Assembly (NCBI RefSeq): GCF_902686445.1
Contig: NC_062232.1
Location: 93,296,932-93,360,931, forward strand
DNA length: 64,000 nucleotides
Direction: 5' to 3'
DNA from: Sciurus carolinensis
Lineage: Eukaryota > Chordata > Mammalia > Rodentia > Sciuridae
Below, in pieces: positions 41,985 through 52,792 of the stretch. Position 1 is the stretch's first letter. Every line of letters starts with the position of its first letter. Under the pieces are notes generated by a model, which did not search any database, had not been told where the DNA came from, and saw nothing but the letters and a program-made list of their open reading frames with translations. Position numbers and translations under genes: made by a program.

Positions 41985-42175
41985 GTTCTATTTTGAATGG
42001 TATATTTGTATATCACACTCATTTAATCTTTACCACATCTCTGTGAAGTAGGTGAGGTAAGTAATATTATTATCCCCATAGTAAAGCTGAGAAAGTTAAG
42101 GCACAGAGAGATTACGTAGTTTATCAAGGTGTACAGCTGGTAAGTAGGTGCTGACATTAGAATACAAGGGACTTT
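41985..42175 (-). repeat. MIR SINE, antisense
   Basis: CACTCATTTAATCTTTACC, TATTATTATCCCCATAGTAAAG, GTTAAGGCACAGAGAGATTAC and GTGTACAGCTGGTAAGTAGG follow antisense MIR closely. Confidence 0.9.
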
Positions 42176-42179
42176 ACCC

Positions 42180-42795
42180 TAGTGGCCATACTCATAATCA
42201 CAATGTTGTGCTGCATGTAAGCATGGGGCATGAGCAGACGACAATATGTAATCAAGATTGCATATGGCATAAATGTATATATTGGAGAACAGCATTCTAT
42301 AGAACTGTGGTATTTTAGAAGTAGACACACCTTGATTACTGAAATTATTGTCTGAAATACAGTCAATATTAAAAACCATGGCTATTGTTAATTGGGATGA
42401 GTAACTAGAGGATGATTTGAGAATGTTTATAAACCAGGGCTGTATTTCTTGGTCAACATGAGAAGGTTTGTAGGTTTTCAAAGAATGGAACTGTTCCTAC
42501 AGTGTACAATAAGAGGGGAAAGCTTCATGAAGGAGGTAGAATCTGAAGATTTAGATTTTCAATTAGAAAATGAGCCAAGGCATAGCACATGGGGAGATAG
42601 ATGATGATGGAGGTGACAGACAGTCCTGACCAAAGGGGAAGGATCACGTTGGGAAATAATGGTGTAAACTGACAGCATAAAAATAAGATCAGTACAGTAT
42701 AATACTTATCATTAACCCTGCACATTCCTGCTTGTATAGTTTAGTATTGTGTGATAGAAAAAGCACTGGAATGAGATAGTCTGTGGACCTAGCTT
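42180..42795. other. Unassigned sequence, no gene seen
   Basis: No repeat family or exon recognised. Overlapping minus-strand frames at 42157-42481 are not recognisable. Confidence 0.4.
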
Positions 42796-42803
42796 CATGT
42801 ATA

Positions 42804-43045
42804 TCCTAGCCTATTTTCTGTTATTATAATGCAATACCACACACTGGGTGTTATAAAGAGAAGAGGTGTATTTAGCCTCAAAAGTTCCTGTTCAAGGTCA
42901 AGGTTCACATTTGGTAGTAGCCTTCTTGCTGGCAAAGTCTGAGGTGGTGCAGAATAGTACATTGTAAAAAATAGGGAGCTTGTAAGACCTAGCCAAACTG
43001 GATTTTACAGCAGTCCACTCTCCAGAGAATGCATTAAGCCATTTT
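42804..43045 (-). repeat. MaLR-type LTR fragment, antisense
   Basis: TATTTTCTGTTATTATAATGC, CCACACACTGGGTGTTATAAA and GGTGTATTTAGCCTCAAAAG are the antisense 3' end of an MLT1-like LTR. The remainder is diverged. It is followed almost at once by a sense LTR. Confidence 0.65.
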
Positions 43046-43047
43046 TA

Positions 43048-43216
43048 TGACCTGGATCTTAAATGTCCACCAAAGACTCATGTGTTAAAGGCTTAGTGAA
43101 TAGCTGTGGTTCTGTGGGGAGTAGTGAAGCCTTTAGGAGGTGGGGTCTAGAGAGAAGTTAGGTCATTGGAGGCATGACCTTGAGGTGGATATAGGGACTC
43201 CAGACTCTTCCTCTTG

Positions 43217-43263
<47 letters not shown>

Positions 43264-43455
43264 CATTATGTGCTGGTCAACTTCCTTAGCACATGCTTCT
43301 GCCATGTTATACTGACATTAGAATTGTCACAGGCCCAAAGTAACAGGGCCAGGTGACTATAAACTGAAACCTCTGAAATCATGAGCCAAAATAAATCTAT
43401 CCTCTGTTAAACTGATTTTATCAGATATTTTTTCACAGCAATGGAAAGCTAGCAT
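43048..43455 (+). repeat. Solo MaLR-type LTR (ORR1/MLT-like) with internal CT repeat
   Basis: TATGACCTGGATCTTAAATG, CTTTAGGAGGTGGGGTCTAG, TAAACTGAAACCTCTGAAATC, ATGAGCCAAAATAAATC and CACAGCAATGGAAAGCTAGC follow the same LTR plan as 3069. A pure (CT)21 run is embedded. Confidence 0.85.
43219..43261. repeat. (CT)21 microsatellite inside an LTR
   Basis: Uninterrupted CT run at the place where this LTR family has a shorter TCTCTC stretch. It is an expansion of the ancestral pyrimidine tract. Confidence 0.97.
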
Positions 43456-43599
43456 ACCCATTAATACATTAATCCAATGAACAGATTAATATGTTCATGA
43501 GTGCGCATCCTAAATCATCTCTTAAAAGTATCACCTGGTACCACTTAATATCTCATAATAGCAATTATTTCAAACAGTAGTAATGTAATAGTACTGACA

Positions 43600-43765
43600 C
43601 ATACTAGCTGGTAACCTTTGGACATAGCTGATCTTCTCTAACTCTCAATTTTCTTACTTACAACATTTGTTTAATAACACAATATTCTGTAAAGAGTTGT
43701 TGTTTTAGGACTTAATCGAGATAATAGCTATAGAAATAGTGAAAGTACTCCACTGTTATTCTTCT
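43600..43765 (+). repeat. MIR SINE
   Basis: ACTAGCTGGTAACCTTTGG, CTCAATTTTCTTACTTACAAC and TTTAGGACTTAATCGAGATAA follow MIR in sense at high divergence. Confidence 0.7.
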
Positions 43766-43784
43766 CTTCTACGTGTCTTTGCAT

Positions 43785-43955
43785 CCCCCTGTGAAGTAGA
43801 TTGTGCACTTTTTATTATCAAACCATTTGTTTCCAGAGAAGGAAAATGAGACTCTGAGAAATTGAAGTTTTGGGAAATCAAATGATTTAACTCAAAACTA
43901 CATGGCCATTGAGTGGTATAGGGTCATTTTGACTTCCAGTCTAAATTACAGTACT
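43785..43955 (-). repeat. MIR SINE, antisense
   Basis: CCTGTGAAGTAGATTGTGC, AAGGAAAATGAGACTCTGAG and AACTACATGGCCATTGAGTGG follow antisense MIR. It forms a tail-to-tail pair with 43600-43765. Confidence 0.75.
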
Positions 43956-44159
43956 TTGTCATAACATTTCCAGTAAGAAAGCTAGGGGACAGCAAGAACT
44001 AGTGGGAACAGAACACAAGATAGGTCTGTTTGCATAAGGAAGAGGAAGATAAGTGCCGCTCTGAGTGAGTCCTTGTAGACAGAAGGGAATCAGAAAAGGG
44101 CCCTACATAATCCATAGGCTCCATAGGCAGCATGAGATCCTATGGGTGGGATAGGTACC

Positions 44160-44576
44160 TGTTATGGTTTAGATGTGGTGTCCCCCAAAAGCTCAAATGT
44201 GAAATAATGCAAGGTTTGGAGGAGAAATGATTGGGTTATAACTTTATCCTAATAAGTTAATTAATCCCAGATGGGGTTAACTGAGTGGTAACTGGAGGCA
44301 GGTGTGGTGTGGCTGGAGGAAGTGGTTCACTGGGGGCATGGTTATGGGGTATATATTTTGTATCTGGGGAGTGTAGTCTCTCTGCTTCCTGATTATCATG
44401 TGAGCCACTTCCCTCTGCCGAACTCTTCCACCATGATGTTCAACCTCAACTCCAGCCCCGAGGAATGGAGCCGGCTGTCTATAGATTGAGACTTCTGAAA
44501 CCATGAGTGCCTAAATAAACCTTTCCTCCTTTACAATTTTCTTTTAGTTGCAGCAGTGAAAAAGTTGACTAAAACA
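44160..44576 (+). repeat. Solo MaLR-type LTR, best-preserved copy
   Basis: TGTTATGGTTTAGATGTGG to GTTGACTAAAACA. Inner marks: GTGTCCCCCAAAAGCTCAA, GGGTATATATTTTGTATCTGG, AATGGAGCCGGCTGTCTATAG, GACTTCTGAAACCATGAGTG and AATAAAC. The flanks GTACC and TTACC could be a 5-base TSD with one change. Opposing frames at 44277-44504 are read through it. No internal ERV sequence. Confidence 0.93.
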
Positions 44577-44742
44577 TTACCCAAATAGGTAGCAGGATGT
44601 AGAAAGTTTGGGAACCAAATTTTCCTTTTTCAGTTTGATGAAGACCAGTTTGATCAGGGTGAGAGTTGGCCTTGTCTTTTTTTATTATGCATTTTGAAAA
44701 AAAATTATAGTCAATGCATGAATATAGAAATATGAATATTTG

Positions 44743-44751
44743 TACACACAT

Positions 44752-44783
<32 letters not shown>
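44743..44783. repeat. (CA)n microsatellite
   Basis: CACACATG then an uninterrupted CA run. A Cys-Val-rich minus-strand frame reads through it. Confidence 0.97.
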
Positions 44784-44785
<2 letters not shown>

Positions 44786-44789
44786 GTGG

Positions 44790-45842
44790 GGTGTCAGCAA
44801 GAAAAAAGGAAGAGACGGTAATGTTTGGAATTCTTTTTAATAGAAACACTGACATCTAGTAATGGAGTTCATAGATTAAAATGAAATATCACAAGGTGAA
44901 AGCCAGAATAAACACCATCCAGCACTATGTACTTGACCTAATTAGACACCCTCTAGTTCCACCAACCATTTCTCTCTTCTTCCCTCCTGCTTTCTCTCCT
45001 AAGAGCTGAATTGTCTCCTCCCCCCTATTTCTCCTACACTCACCAGTTGCAGCAGGGTGATTTCTGGAGAAATTGAATTCATTAGGATTTTTATGGATAA
45101 TTATAGTTTCAATATGCTTGGAGTCATTTTATTAAAGCAGTTATGAGGTAATTAATCTTGTCAATAACCTCTGGAGTGAATGTGCATTTTCTGTATTCTC
45201 TGAGCTTTTTGCCTCTGTTCAAGCCTCTGAAAATATTTGAATGTGTTTGTCACTTCTGATGCTCCTACCCACTCCAGAGCGGAGAAACAGGCAGGTGCCC
45301 AGACCAGAATCATTTTCTCACTCAAGGAAGAATATATAGGACAGAAGAACTTTAGTTGTCCTTGGCTTTTTTTTTCTGTTCTTTTGCAAGTTAAGAATGA
45401 AAAACTGCCTGTGGTTCATTTTCTCCCCTTGGAGCCCTCTCCTCATATTAGAAGAACAGATGGTGTTGCTAGATAATGACTAGAAAAGTAAGGGCCTCTG
45501 AAGACTATTCCCCACATTGAGTATCCATGTACTTCCAATTCTAAGAAAACTTGATAAGCGTGATTCTGAATATACAGTTCCATGAAATTTGAATGCTTAC
45601 CATTAAAATGTTCAAAAGATGATTCCTTGCCTAGAGGTTTCCTTTAAATAGGCATTTAATATAGGATCCAGTTTACAAACCAATTAAATTAAAAATTCCA
45701 TGAACTGAAATTTTAGAAAATTACTAAGCAAAACTCAGTCTAACAAGAACTCAGTACTTTTTTTCTTATTGAATTGTGAAGTAGCCTTAATATTTTCCCC
45801 TAAATGCATAGAGTGAAATACCTCAACCCTGTGCATATATAT
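44790..45842. other. Unassigned sequence; possible conserved noncoding block at 45045-45200
   Basis: No repeat or exon recognised. The segment 45045-45200 has several TAAT cores (GATAATTATAG, GGTAATTAATC) and no repeat signature. This pattern is seen in many vertebrate developmental enhancers, but it also occurs by chance in AT-rich DNA. Confidence 0.35.
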
Positions 45843-45945
45843 GTATATTGTCCAATAATAATAAATATATATTATATTAAAATGTAATATGAAAAAATGT
45901 AATATGAAATATGAAAATATAAATTGTATATTTCATATGCATATG
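45835..45945. repeat. AT-rich simple repeat
   Basis: ATATATATG and repeated AATGTAATATGAAA-like units (45881-45925), a short imperfect tandem array. Confidence 0.85.
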
Positions 45946-45949
45946 GAGT

Positions 45950-48900
45950 TTTTAAAGGACCATACTAGAAAATAAAAGCATTTAGCAGAGTCAGTTGTTC
46001 ACTACTCACTGACTTTTAGCCCTTGATTTATACCTAACTTCCCAAGAACACATCCATTGTGTAGAGAGGACACCTTTGCTCTTCCTACTGTGCTTACAAA
46101 AGTTTCTGTCCAAAGAATTGCTAATAGCAATGCAGTCACCTGTGGAGAATCAAACGAAAGCTAATCTGGACCTCAGCAGCTCTTTGATATTCTTTTTATG
46201 AATCCTGTTCTCTGTAACTCAAAGGTAACACTAAGGATGACCATTATCTCCATGCAGTCAAAATGACTGGGAACATAGATGTGACAAGATGTTCCTTCTG
46301 TTAGGAGTACTTTCATCTTTGTTCCTATGACTGGCTGAATCCGATTAAGGGCCTGCATCTCTAGATATACACCCAATTCTGAAAACATTCATCCCACTAA
46401 CAGACCCATGTTCCTTATCTTCCCCATTTTTCTTGCATTATTCTTGCCTTGAACTACCAACTCTACAGAATGGGGTGTCCAATTATCCATTCAGTTTTTT
46501 TTTAAATGAATTGTGTACTTTCAGTGAGTTTTCTGGAATGATATAGTTACCTGCCAATATTATCTGAATATTATCTACTAATTTTGGTAATTCCAATCTA
46601 TAAGAATGGGCTAAGAGTCTTTCATTCAGTCATCTAACTAGTAGGCTATCTGGTGGAATTATGTGTACTTTGGGACAGATCAGAAAGAGTTGGAATGGTT
46701 CCTAATTAAAAAGAATTCCCTTTTGGCATCAAAATTAATTGAATTAACTAAAAGTACAGTAGCTTCTATTCTATTCTATTTCCCAGGCATAAAACTGTTG
46801 CTTAGTCTGTATTGTTTTTACAAGACAATGTCACAGTTCTTAGACTTGGAAATAGTACTCAGAGTGAAGTTGGTGGTGGTTCTAAAGTTTATGTGGTATG
46901 CTAAACTGGTTAAATTCCCTAAATCTACCAACTTGAACAGTTTGAGAATTTTCAACCTTCGTAAGATTCCCATGCATACTGTTTGATTGGTTAGTGTCAG
47001 GAACTGATTGATAGGCATAAAATAGCAAGCGCTAATACTCAGAACACCTTATTGGTTTATAAATAAACCAATATTTAAGTAAACTTTTTTGTAAATAAAA
47101 CATGTCTAGAAGTGGTTCTACATCTTTCAGGGGTTTGTGACCATTTGGGGAAGAAAATAAAAGACACCAATTCTCTTTCCCAGAGAAATACCTATGTGCA
47201 CACATTTTACAGATAATTACAAGAGATATACTGATCTTATAAACCTTAATCTAGATTAATTGCTGACTGCTTCAGCCCAAACAGCCTTGACACCTATAAC
47301 ATGGAGACCTGGGAGACAGGGGTACCATTTATTTCTAATATCTTTTTGTATCTGCTGAATAGTTTAATATATTATATATTACCATTAACCCCAATGCTTG
47401 GGATCAACCTTAATCTTCTGGAAATATACAGTATGTTCTTTGTAATTTTCCTGGAGATTTTACATAACTAACTTCCTAGGAAATTCATTTCCTAAGCAAT
47501 TAGCAAGTTCAGTACCTGGTCTGATTGCCAAATAATAGATGACCTCTTCTAACACTTACTCTAATAGACCCACCACAGTACATAAACTGAGGATAGGAAA
47601 GATCAGTCTCTGGATGAGAAGACATTCATCTAATGTAATCAGATATTGCAACAAATACATTTTGTTTAAAATTCAACTTTAAAACACATTTTCTTTTTGT
47701 TTCCAAGGGCTGCCTCCTAAGGCTGAGGGCGTTGAATTAATATACAGTATGTTCATCAGTTTCACTATAGAAAACTTTTTGGAGGCAACATAAGAGCTGC
47801 ATGAAGATGATTCTATTGCTTCTAAGTGCATGAAAAATGATTTTGGCCTTGCACCGACTTTGAATTGAAACTCTCTAGGCAAGAGCTGATAAGTTCTTTC
47901 ATCTCTCCTTTCATAGTCTTCAGCTGTTCATTTGAAACTATTTCCTTCTCCAATCTTCTGACCTTCTCTTTCCTCCCTGGATTCCAAGGCAGTGTGCTTT
48001 TCAATTCTGTCCATAAGTTTCCTTTCTTCATTTCCACTTGAAGTGTAGACTCTGTTTCTCTTATTTTCACCTATTGCTCTCAAATTGTTTCAGCAAGCCC
48101 TTATCCTCAAAGGGTCATTCCAACCACATCACTCACTATCATTGCCGTGCCTACCAGTATACATCACTGACCAGAGGGACGGCTTATATATGAGACCTGC
48201 CAGTGGCCCACACAAGACCATTGTCCCTTCTCCTCATATCCTCTGCAACTCCAAGCTTCAGAGAAAAAAATCAGTGCCATGAACTTCTGCCATGTTATGA
48301 CCAATTATTTTCAGCCATGGCTGATGGGGGACATTCCAGGAAAAGCAAATTTAATGGGTATATTTCTGTTCCTGCCTTCATCATCTATAACTCCAACTTT
48401 ATCAAGTGCTCTGAGAAGAGCTCATTAAGTTTGCATTTTTTTTCTGTTGGAATTACTGTGAAATTTACATAGATCATTTTTATATTGAAGTATATGAAGA
48501 TTATACCTAAATGTCCCAATTCCAAAATCAGTTAAGTGAAAATAATCAGTTGTATTTTATGTTGTTGAAATATATTGCCAAAAACATTACTGACATATAT
48601 TAATTCATATTGATATGAAGTCTCTGGCCACTTCCATGTCTGTCCTCTACCACCACTACAGAGAGGGAAAAGGATGAAGTGTTTTTTCTCCAGAGAAGTG
48701 GAATCCTTAATGGGGCAGCTGACACAGCTTATCTTAGAGTACATGAAGCCCTTTTTCGCTGCTCCTGGTTCCTCCTTCCTCATCACTTTCCCCATGTACC
48801 CCAAAACTCACATCACACCAAAGGACCTGAAGTTTACCAACCCTATTATTCTCTGGGTTGTCCTAGTGCCTTAGTTCTTACTATTGGTCCATTTTTCCTC

Positions 48901-49060
48901 TACCTGGTTAATTTCTGCAGGATTTATGAATCAGATCCAACTTTTTTCCACTGTGCAATTCCTACATGTATCCAAGAAGTTATGGCAGAATCAAGTAAGG
49001 ATCTTTTAGCAGCATTACACCTTGTTTTCTGCGCACACTTACTTTCTTCCTCACACTTGT
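45950..49060. other. Unassigned 3.1 kb, no supported gene
   Basis: The longest stretch without a recognised repeat. Frames of 107 codons (46663-46986), 82 codons (47822-48070, minus strand, Lys/Glu-rich) and 127 codons (48679-49062) have no domain I can name. The segment at 48690-49000 might be old LINE debris. No splice-flanked exon could be made convincing by eye. Confidence 0.4.
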
Positions 49061-49071
49061 GACCTCCAATT

Positions 49072-49091
49072 ACACACACACACACACACAC
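49072..49091. repeat. (AC)10 microsatellite
   Basis: Short pure AC run. Confidence 0.95.
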
Positions 49092-49155
49092 CTCCACCAG
49101 TTTCTTGTTTTCCCTCCCTTCTGGATTTACCCATCTTGAGAAACCCTGTTTTATG

Positions 49156-49190
49156 TTTTCTTTTCTTTCTTTCTTTCTTTCTTTTTTTTT
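49156..49190. repeat. (TTTC)n microsatellite
   Basis: TTTC/TTCT tetranucleotides, then a T9 run. A 141-codon frame at 49022-49447 reads through this and the AC repeat and is not credible as a gene. Confidence 0.95.
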
Positions 49191-49602
49191 GGCCTTTTCT
49201 CTCCCTAAGTTATTATGACCAAAAATATAATATAGGGAAAATGGGAAGTCAGACCATGTCCATCTTTGATCCCTTTCCTATTCCATTGCTGGAATGCAGG
49301 CATTCTAATCCTGAGCTACTCTGTTGTCCCATTTGTACAAGCAGACAACTGACCAACAAACTAGTTCCCATTCCAGTGCTGACCGCCCTTCCCTGCTCTC
49401 CAGTGAGCTGTGTCTCATTTGCAATAATGGTTTGGAAGAGAAGGTAATGTCCTGCATACTGTCCCCCTCTATTTTTTTTGTTAAAGTGGAATTAATGATC
49501 CCCTCCTATGTGTACCTACAGCATGGTGCAAAGGCCATATTCCAGTAACTGGTTTCTAGGTCTGTCTTCCTCACAGTGGTAGATCTCAACCAGTTTTTAA
49601 AA

Positions 49603-49721
49603 ATATTTTTGGTTGTAGGTGGACAAGATATCTTTATTTATATTGTATGTATGCCGAGGATGGAACCCAGTGCCTCACACATGCTAGGCAAGCACTCTAC
49701 CACTGAGCCACAATCCCAGCC
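49603..49721 (-). mobile_element. ID SINE, long-tail sciurid form
   Basis: The minus strand has GGGCTGGGATTGTGGCTCAG, TGGTAGAGTGCTTGCCTAGC, TGTGTGAGGCACTGGGTTCC and ATCCTCGGCAT. The 18-base TSD CTCAACCAGTTTTTAAAA/CTCAACCATTTTTTAAAA (one mismatch) lies at 49585-49602 and 49722-49739. Confidence 0.96.
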
Positions 49722-50039
49722 CTCAACCATTTTTTAAAATGCAATATATACATTCATTTACACTACATTTCTCATGAACCCACTTCACTCAGATAATAGA
49801 AATAAAGCATAAAAACAATAGACTCTACATTCTGGGACACTCCTGTCAAGGTAGTGCCAGTGGTAACTCATTCTCTCCTCATATGTGATGCCTGGCCTAA
49901 AATTCTTGAACTTAACTCCATGTTTCTTGAGGACAGGATCTGAGACTTAATCATGTCTACATTTAAAATGCATTAGACTGAATAGGTGCCTAGAAGCATG
50001 CTCCGTGGTTGCTTGGTTGGTTAGCTGGTTAGTTGTAGA

Positions 50040-50355
50040 GATGGGATAATATAGTTCAGTAGTTTAGAATCAAAATGACTGCATCTGACTTTGCCATTTA
50101 CTTTGGGTCTGGTCTTAGGCAAGTTATCTCACCTCTCTTGGCATGAATTGCTTGAAATATTAAGCTATTAATATTAACTATATCTACTTTAGAGTATTTT
50201 TGTTCATTTTAGTTCACATTTATTGTCTACTATGTTCTAGATACTGTCCTCATCGCTTTACATGGATTTGCTCATTTAATCCTCTGGATTAAGGGGAATA
50301 GAGCATGTACCGTGTCTAGCATATAGTAAATGCTCATAAACATTAGTTATTATGA
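50040..50355. repeat. Cluster of MIR pieces in alternating orientation
   Basis: Sense MIR head and core (50060-50150: CATTTACTTTGGGTCTGG, CTTAGGCAAGTTATCTCACC), then an antisense MIR 3' end (50205-50285: CTACTATGTTCTAGATACTG, TCATTTAATCCTCTGG), then a sense MIR 3' end (50295-50350: ATATAGTAAATGCTCATAAAC). At least two insertions are needed. Boundaries are uncertain. Confidence 0.7.
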
Positions 50356-50359
50356 AGCA

Positions 50360-51400
50360 AGCAAGCATGTGTGAGCATAGCGATGAAGTTCTGCTTCTGA
50401 ACTTCAGAGTCTGAAGAACTGTGTTCTTTAGGGGTCAGTCTGGCTCTAATGCTCCAGTGTTACAAATTAAGTTTCCTCTTCTCTGTGGGTTGTTGTTCTT
50501 GGAAGTTTCATTTCTACAGGGTTCTCCTCTATTTCTTATTCCTTAGGAACTTGAGTCAGTGTTTGGACAGAAGGATGTGTAGCCTGGAACTTAATAATTG
50601 CTCCTCCAATTAATAGGTTGCTTTAGTATTCCTGATCCCAGACTTTTCTTTACTTGGATGAACCTAGTAATTTTAAGAATAGTGACAGAAAGCCAATGCC
50701 TTAAGGGGGAGTAGGCTCTTCAGGGACCCTTTTCTAACCTAGATCTCAGAAGTAAGATGGACTTTTACTTCCATTTAGGTGCATGATACCAATAATAGAA
50801 GTTCTTTGATTGACTTTTTACCTAAACCAATTTGCCAGATTAAGCGATCCTCTGAAAACATACTGGTTGATACCCACGGCACTCTCTTCTGATTGAGCTG
50901 ATAAGAGGATTCTAATTGTCTTTGCATCAATTAGTTCTTAAGAACCTTTGCAGTCTTCTCCCTTCTGCAGGCCACTCTTGCTAATCGCAGGCCATTCAAC
51001 ACTGACTTTTGGAGTTGATTCCTTCAGTCCTTTGAACTATGTTTTCCAAATGGGAAGCTGCAACATACTGATGTGCCCTCAGTGAGTTACAGGTGTGTTG
51101 AGCTATTGATCCTTCCAGGTGGTTGGGTAGATGCTTGAGCAGCTAGAATCCATGAAAGTCTTTGCCTCTGACCGTGAGCAAACTTATCTTTCAACTTCAG
51201 CATGTCATATAACATTATCATTTTTCACTTATGCCATGTCCTGGTAAAGCTGGCAAATACCATGTTTAGAGTACTAGTTATTGAACATCTTTTAACTATG
51301 GAGCTATGATATATGGATCAGGTTCAAAGTGATTTTTTTCTCAATACCACCAAACTATACACTTAAAATGACTATAGTAGTGCATTTTATGTGTATTTCA
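50360..51400. other. Unassigned sequence, no gene seen
   Basis: No repeat or exon recognised in about 1 kb. The 50880-50960 block has CTAATTGTCTTTGCATCAATTAG-type TAAT and octamer-like half-sites and is a weak candidate for a conserved element. Confidence 0.35.
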
Positions 51401-51417
51401 ACACAATTTAAATTTTT

Positions 51418-51620
51418 TTATTGTAAACAAATGGGATACATGTTGTTTCTCTGTTTGTACATGGAGTCAAGGCATACCATTTGTGTAATCATAAATTTAC
51501 ATAGGGTAATGTTGTTTGATTCATTCTGTTATTTTTTTCCCTTCCCCCCCACCGATCCCACCCATCTTTTCCCTCTATACAGTCCTTCCTTCCTCCATTC
51601 TTGCCACCCTCCTTAATCCC
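51418..51620 (-). mobile_element. Short young L1 3' end, about 200 bases
   Basis: Antisense: TTTATTGTAAACAAATGGG, ACATGTTGTTTCTCTGTTTG, ATTTACATAGGGTAATGTTG and a C-rich block (51541-51563). The exact 15-base TSD ACAATTTAAATTTTT lies at 51403-51417 and 51621-51635. Confidence 0.95.
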
Positions 51621-51762
51621 ACAATTTAAATTTTTATAAAAGTAAATTTGCTTTGAGTAAAATGGCAGCCAAGCCCTAGAAACTTGGTGTTCCTATCAGC
51701 ATATTATTTCAGAGAACACAGGTGAGAAAGTCACTACTGCAGAGAAGGAACTAAAAGCCCTT

Positions 51763-52008
51763 ATGTACACATATGAATATACCACAGTGAATCTCACCAT
51801 AATGTACAGTCACAAGAAATTAAGTTTTAAAAAATAACTCTGGGTAAATGGCAGGAAAAAACAGTAGAGGGAAGGTTACAGGGGGTGGAGGGAGGGGTGG
51901 GGAGGGAATGATACTAGGGACTGACATATTCCGTGCTTTTATAATTATGTCAAAATGGACTCTACTGTCATGTAAAACTAAAAAGAACCAATAAAAAGTA
52001 AAAAAAAT
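51763..52008 (+). repeat. L1 3' UTR fragments, sense
   Basis: ACATATGAATATACCACAG and ACCATAATGTACAGTCAC (51763-51835), then a G-rich block (51885-51915), TGACATATTCCGTGCTTTTA, TCAAAATGGACTCTACTGTC and CTAAAAAGAACCAATAAAAAG. These are two L1-type 3' ends, possibly one element with an internal break at about 51838. Confidence 0.75.
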
Positions 52009-52439
52009 TGAGAGTTGCCTGAGTATGTTTTAAGTACAATCATTATTAAAATTTATATAATTAATATAAATTTGCAACTTAATGACATATTAAAAACAAA
52101 TATAATTTAAAGAGCCTTGCTCTCCCTTTGGGCTCTGGAGTTTGCAATAGTATATCACACTGGGCAGCTAGCCTTTAGCATCTCTACAATGAGGCAAAGC
52201 TGGTCTCTTGGGCCTTCTGATGGGACATGTTTATTCTTCCTGACAGTGTGTCCTCTAACACCCTCCTTGGACACTCAGCACCAGTAACTTCTCCCTGCTT
52301 TTTCCAACCAACATGTTGAAAACTCACCTATCATAAATAAGAATAAATATTTAATGACAAGGATTTCCTCACCATATTATATATATGTGTGTGTGTATAT
52401 TTTATACAAGATGAAGTAGCTGATCATTTCAGAAGGGTA

Positions 52440-52790
52440 TAAAGTAAAAAGAAAACCTCTCCCTCCCCATTGCTTGTGGCACACCTCCCCAGGTAAAGCC
52501 ATCGCCAACAGTTTAGTATTTCTGTATGTATATATGCTTCCAGAAAAATCTTTTCACATATAAATATCTATATATAATGTAGTCATGCCCTTTTGAAGTA
52601 TGAATTTGAAATTTTCTTTTTTATTTTACTTAATAACACATCTTGGTTCTCATTTCATTTCATCACTTAACATTCTACATCAAGCTAAACAACAGCTGCA
52701 TAGGATTGCAAGGAATGGTTATACCATATTTTATTTCATTACTCCTCTAGTCATAACAGTTTGCTTCCAGTTGACTGAATAAAAAACAAT
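52440..52790 (-). repeat. Old L1M 3' region, antisense
   Basis: CTCTCCCTCCCCATTGCTTG, ACCTCCCCAGGTAAAGCC, CAACAGTTTAGTATTTCTG, ATCAAGCTAAACAACAGCTGC and GGTTATACCATATTTTATTTC follow the antisense of an L1M ORF2-end/3' UTR. Confidence 0.75.
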
Positions 52791-52792
52791 TT

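Noticed and set aside
49022..49447. The longest open frame (141 codons), as a possible gene
   Set aside because: It runs through an AC repeat and a TTTC repeat, is Pro/Leu/Phe-rich low-complexity, and shows no domain, splice context or conservation cue.
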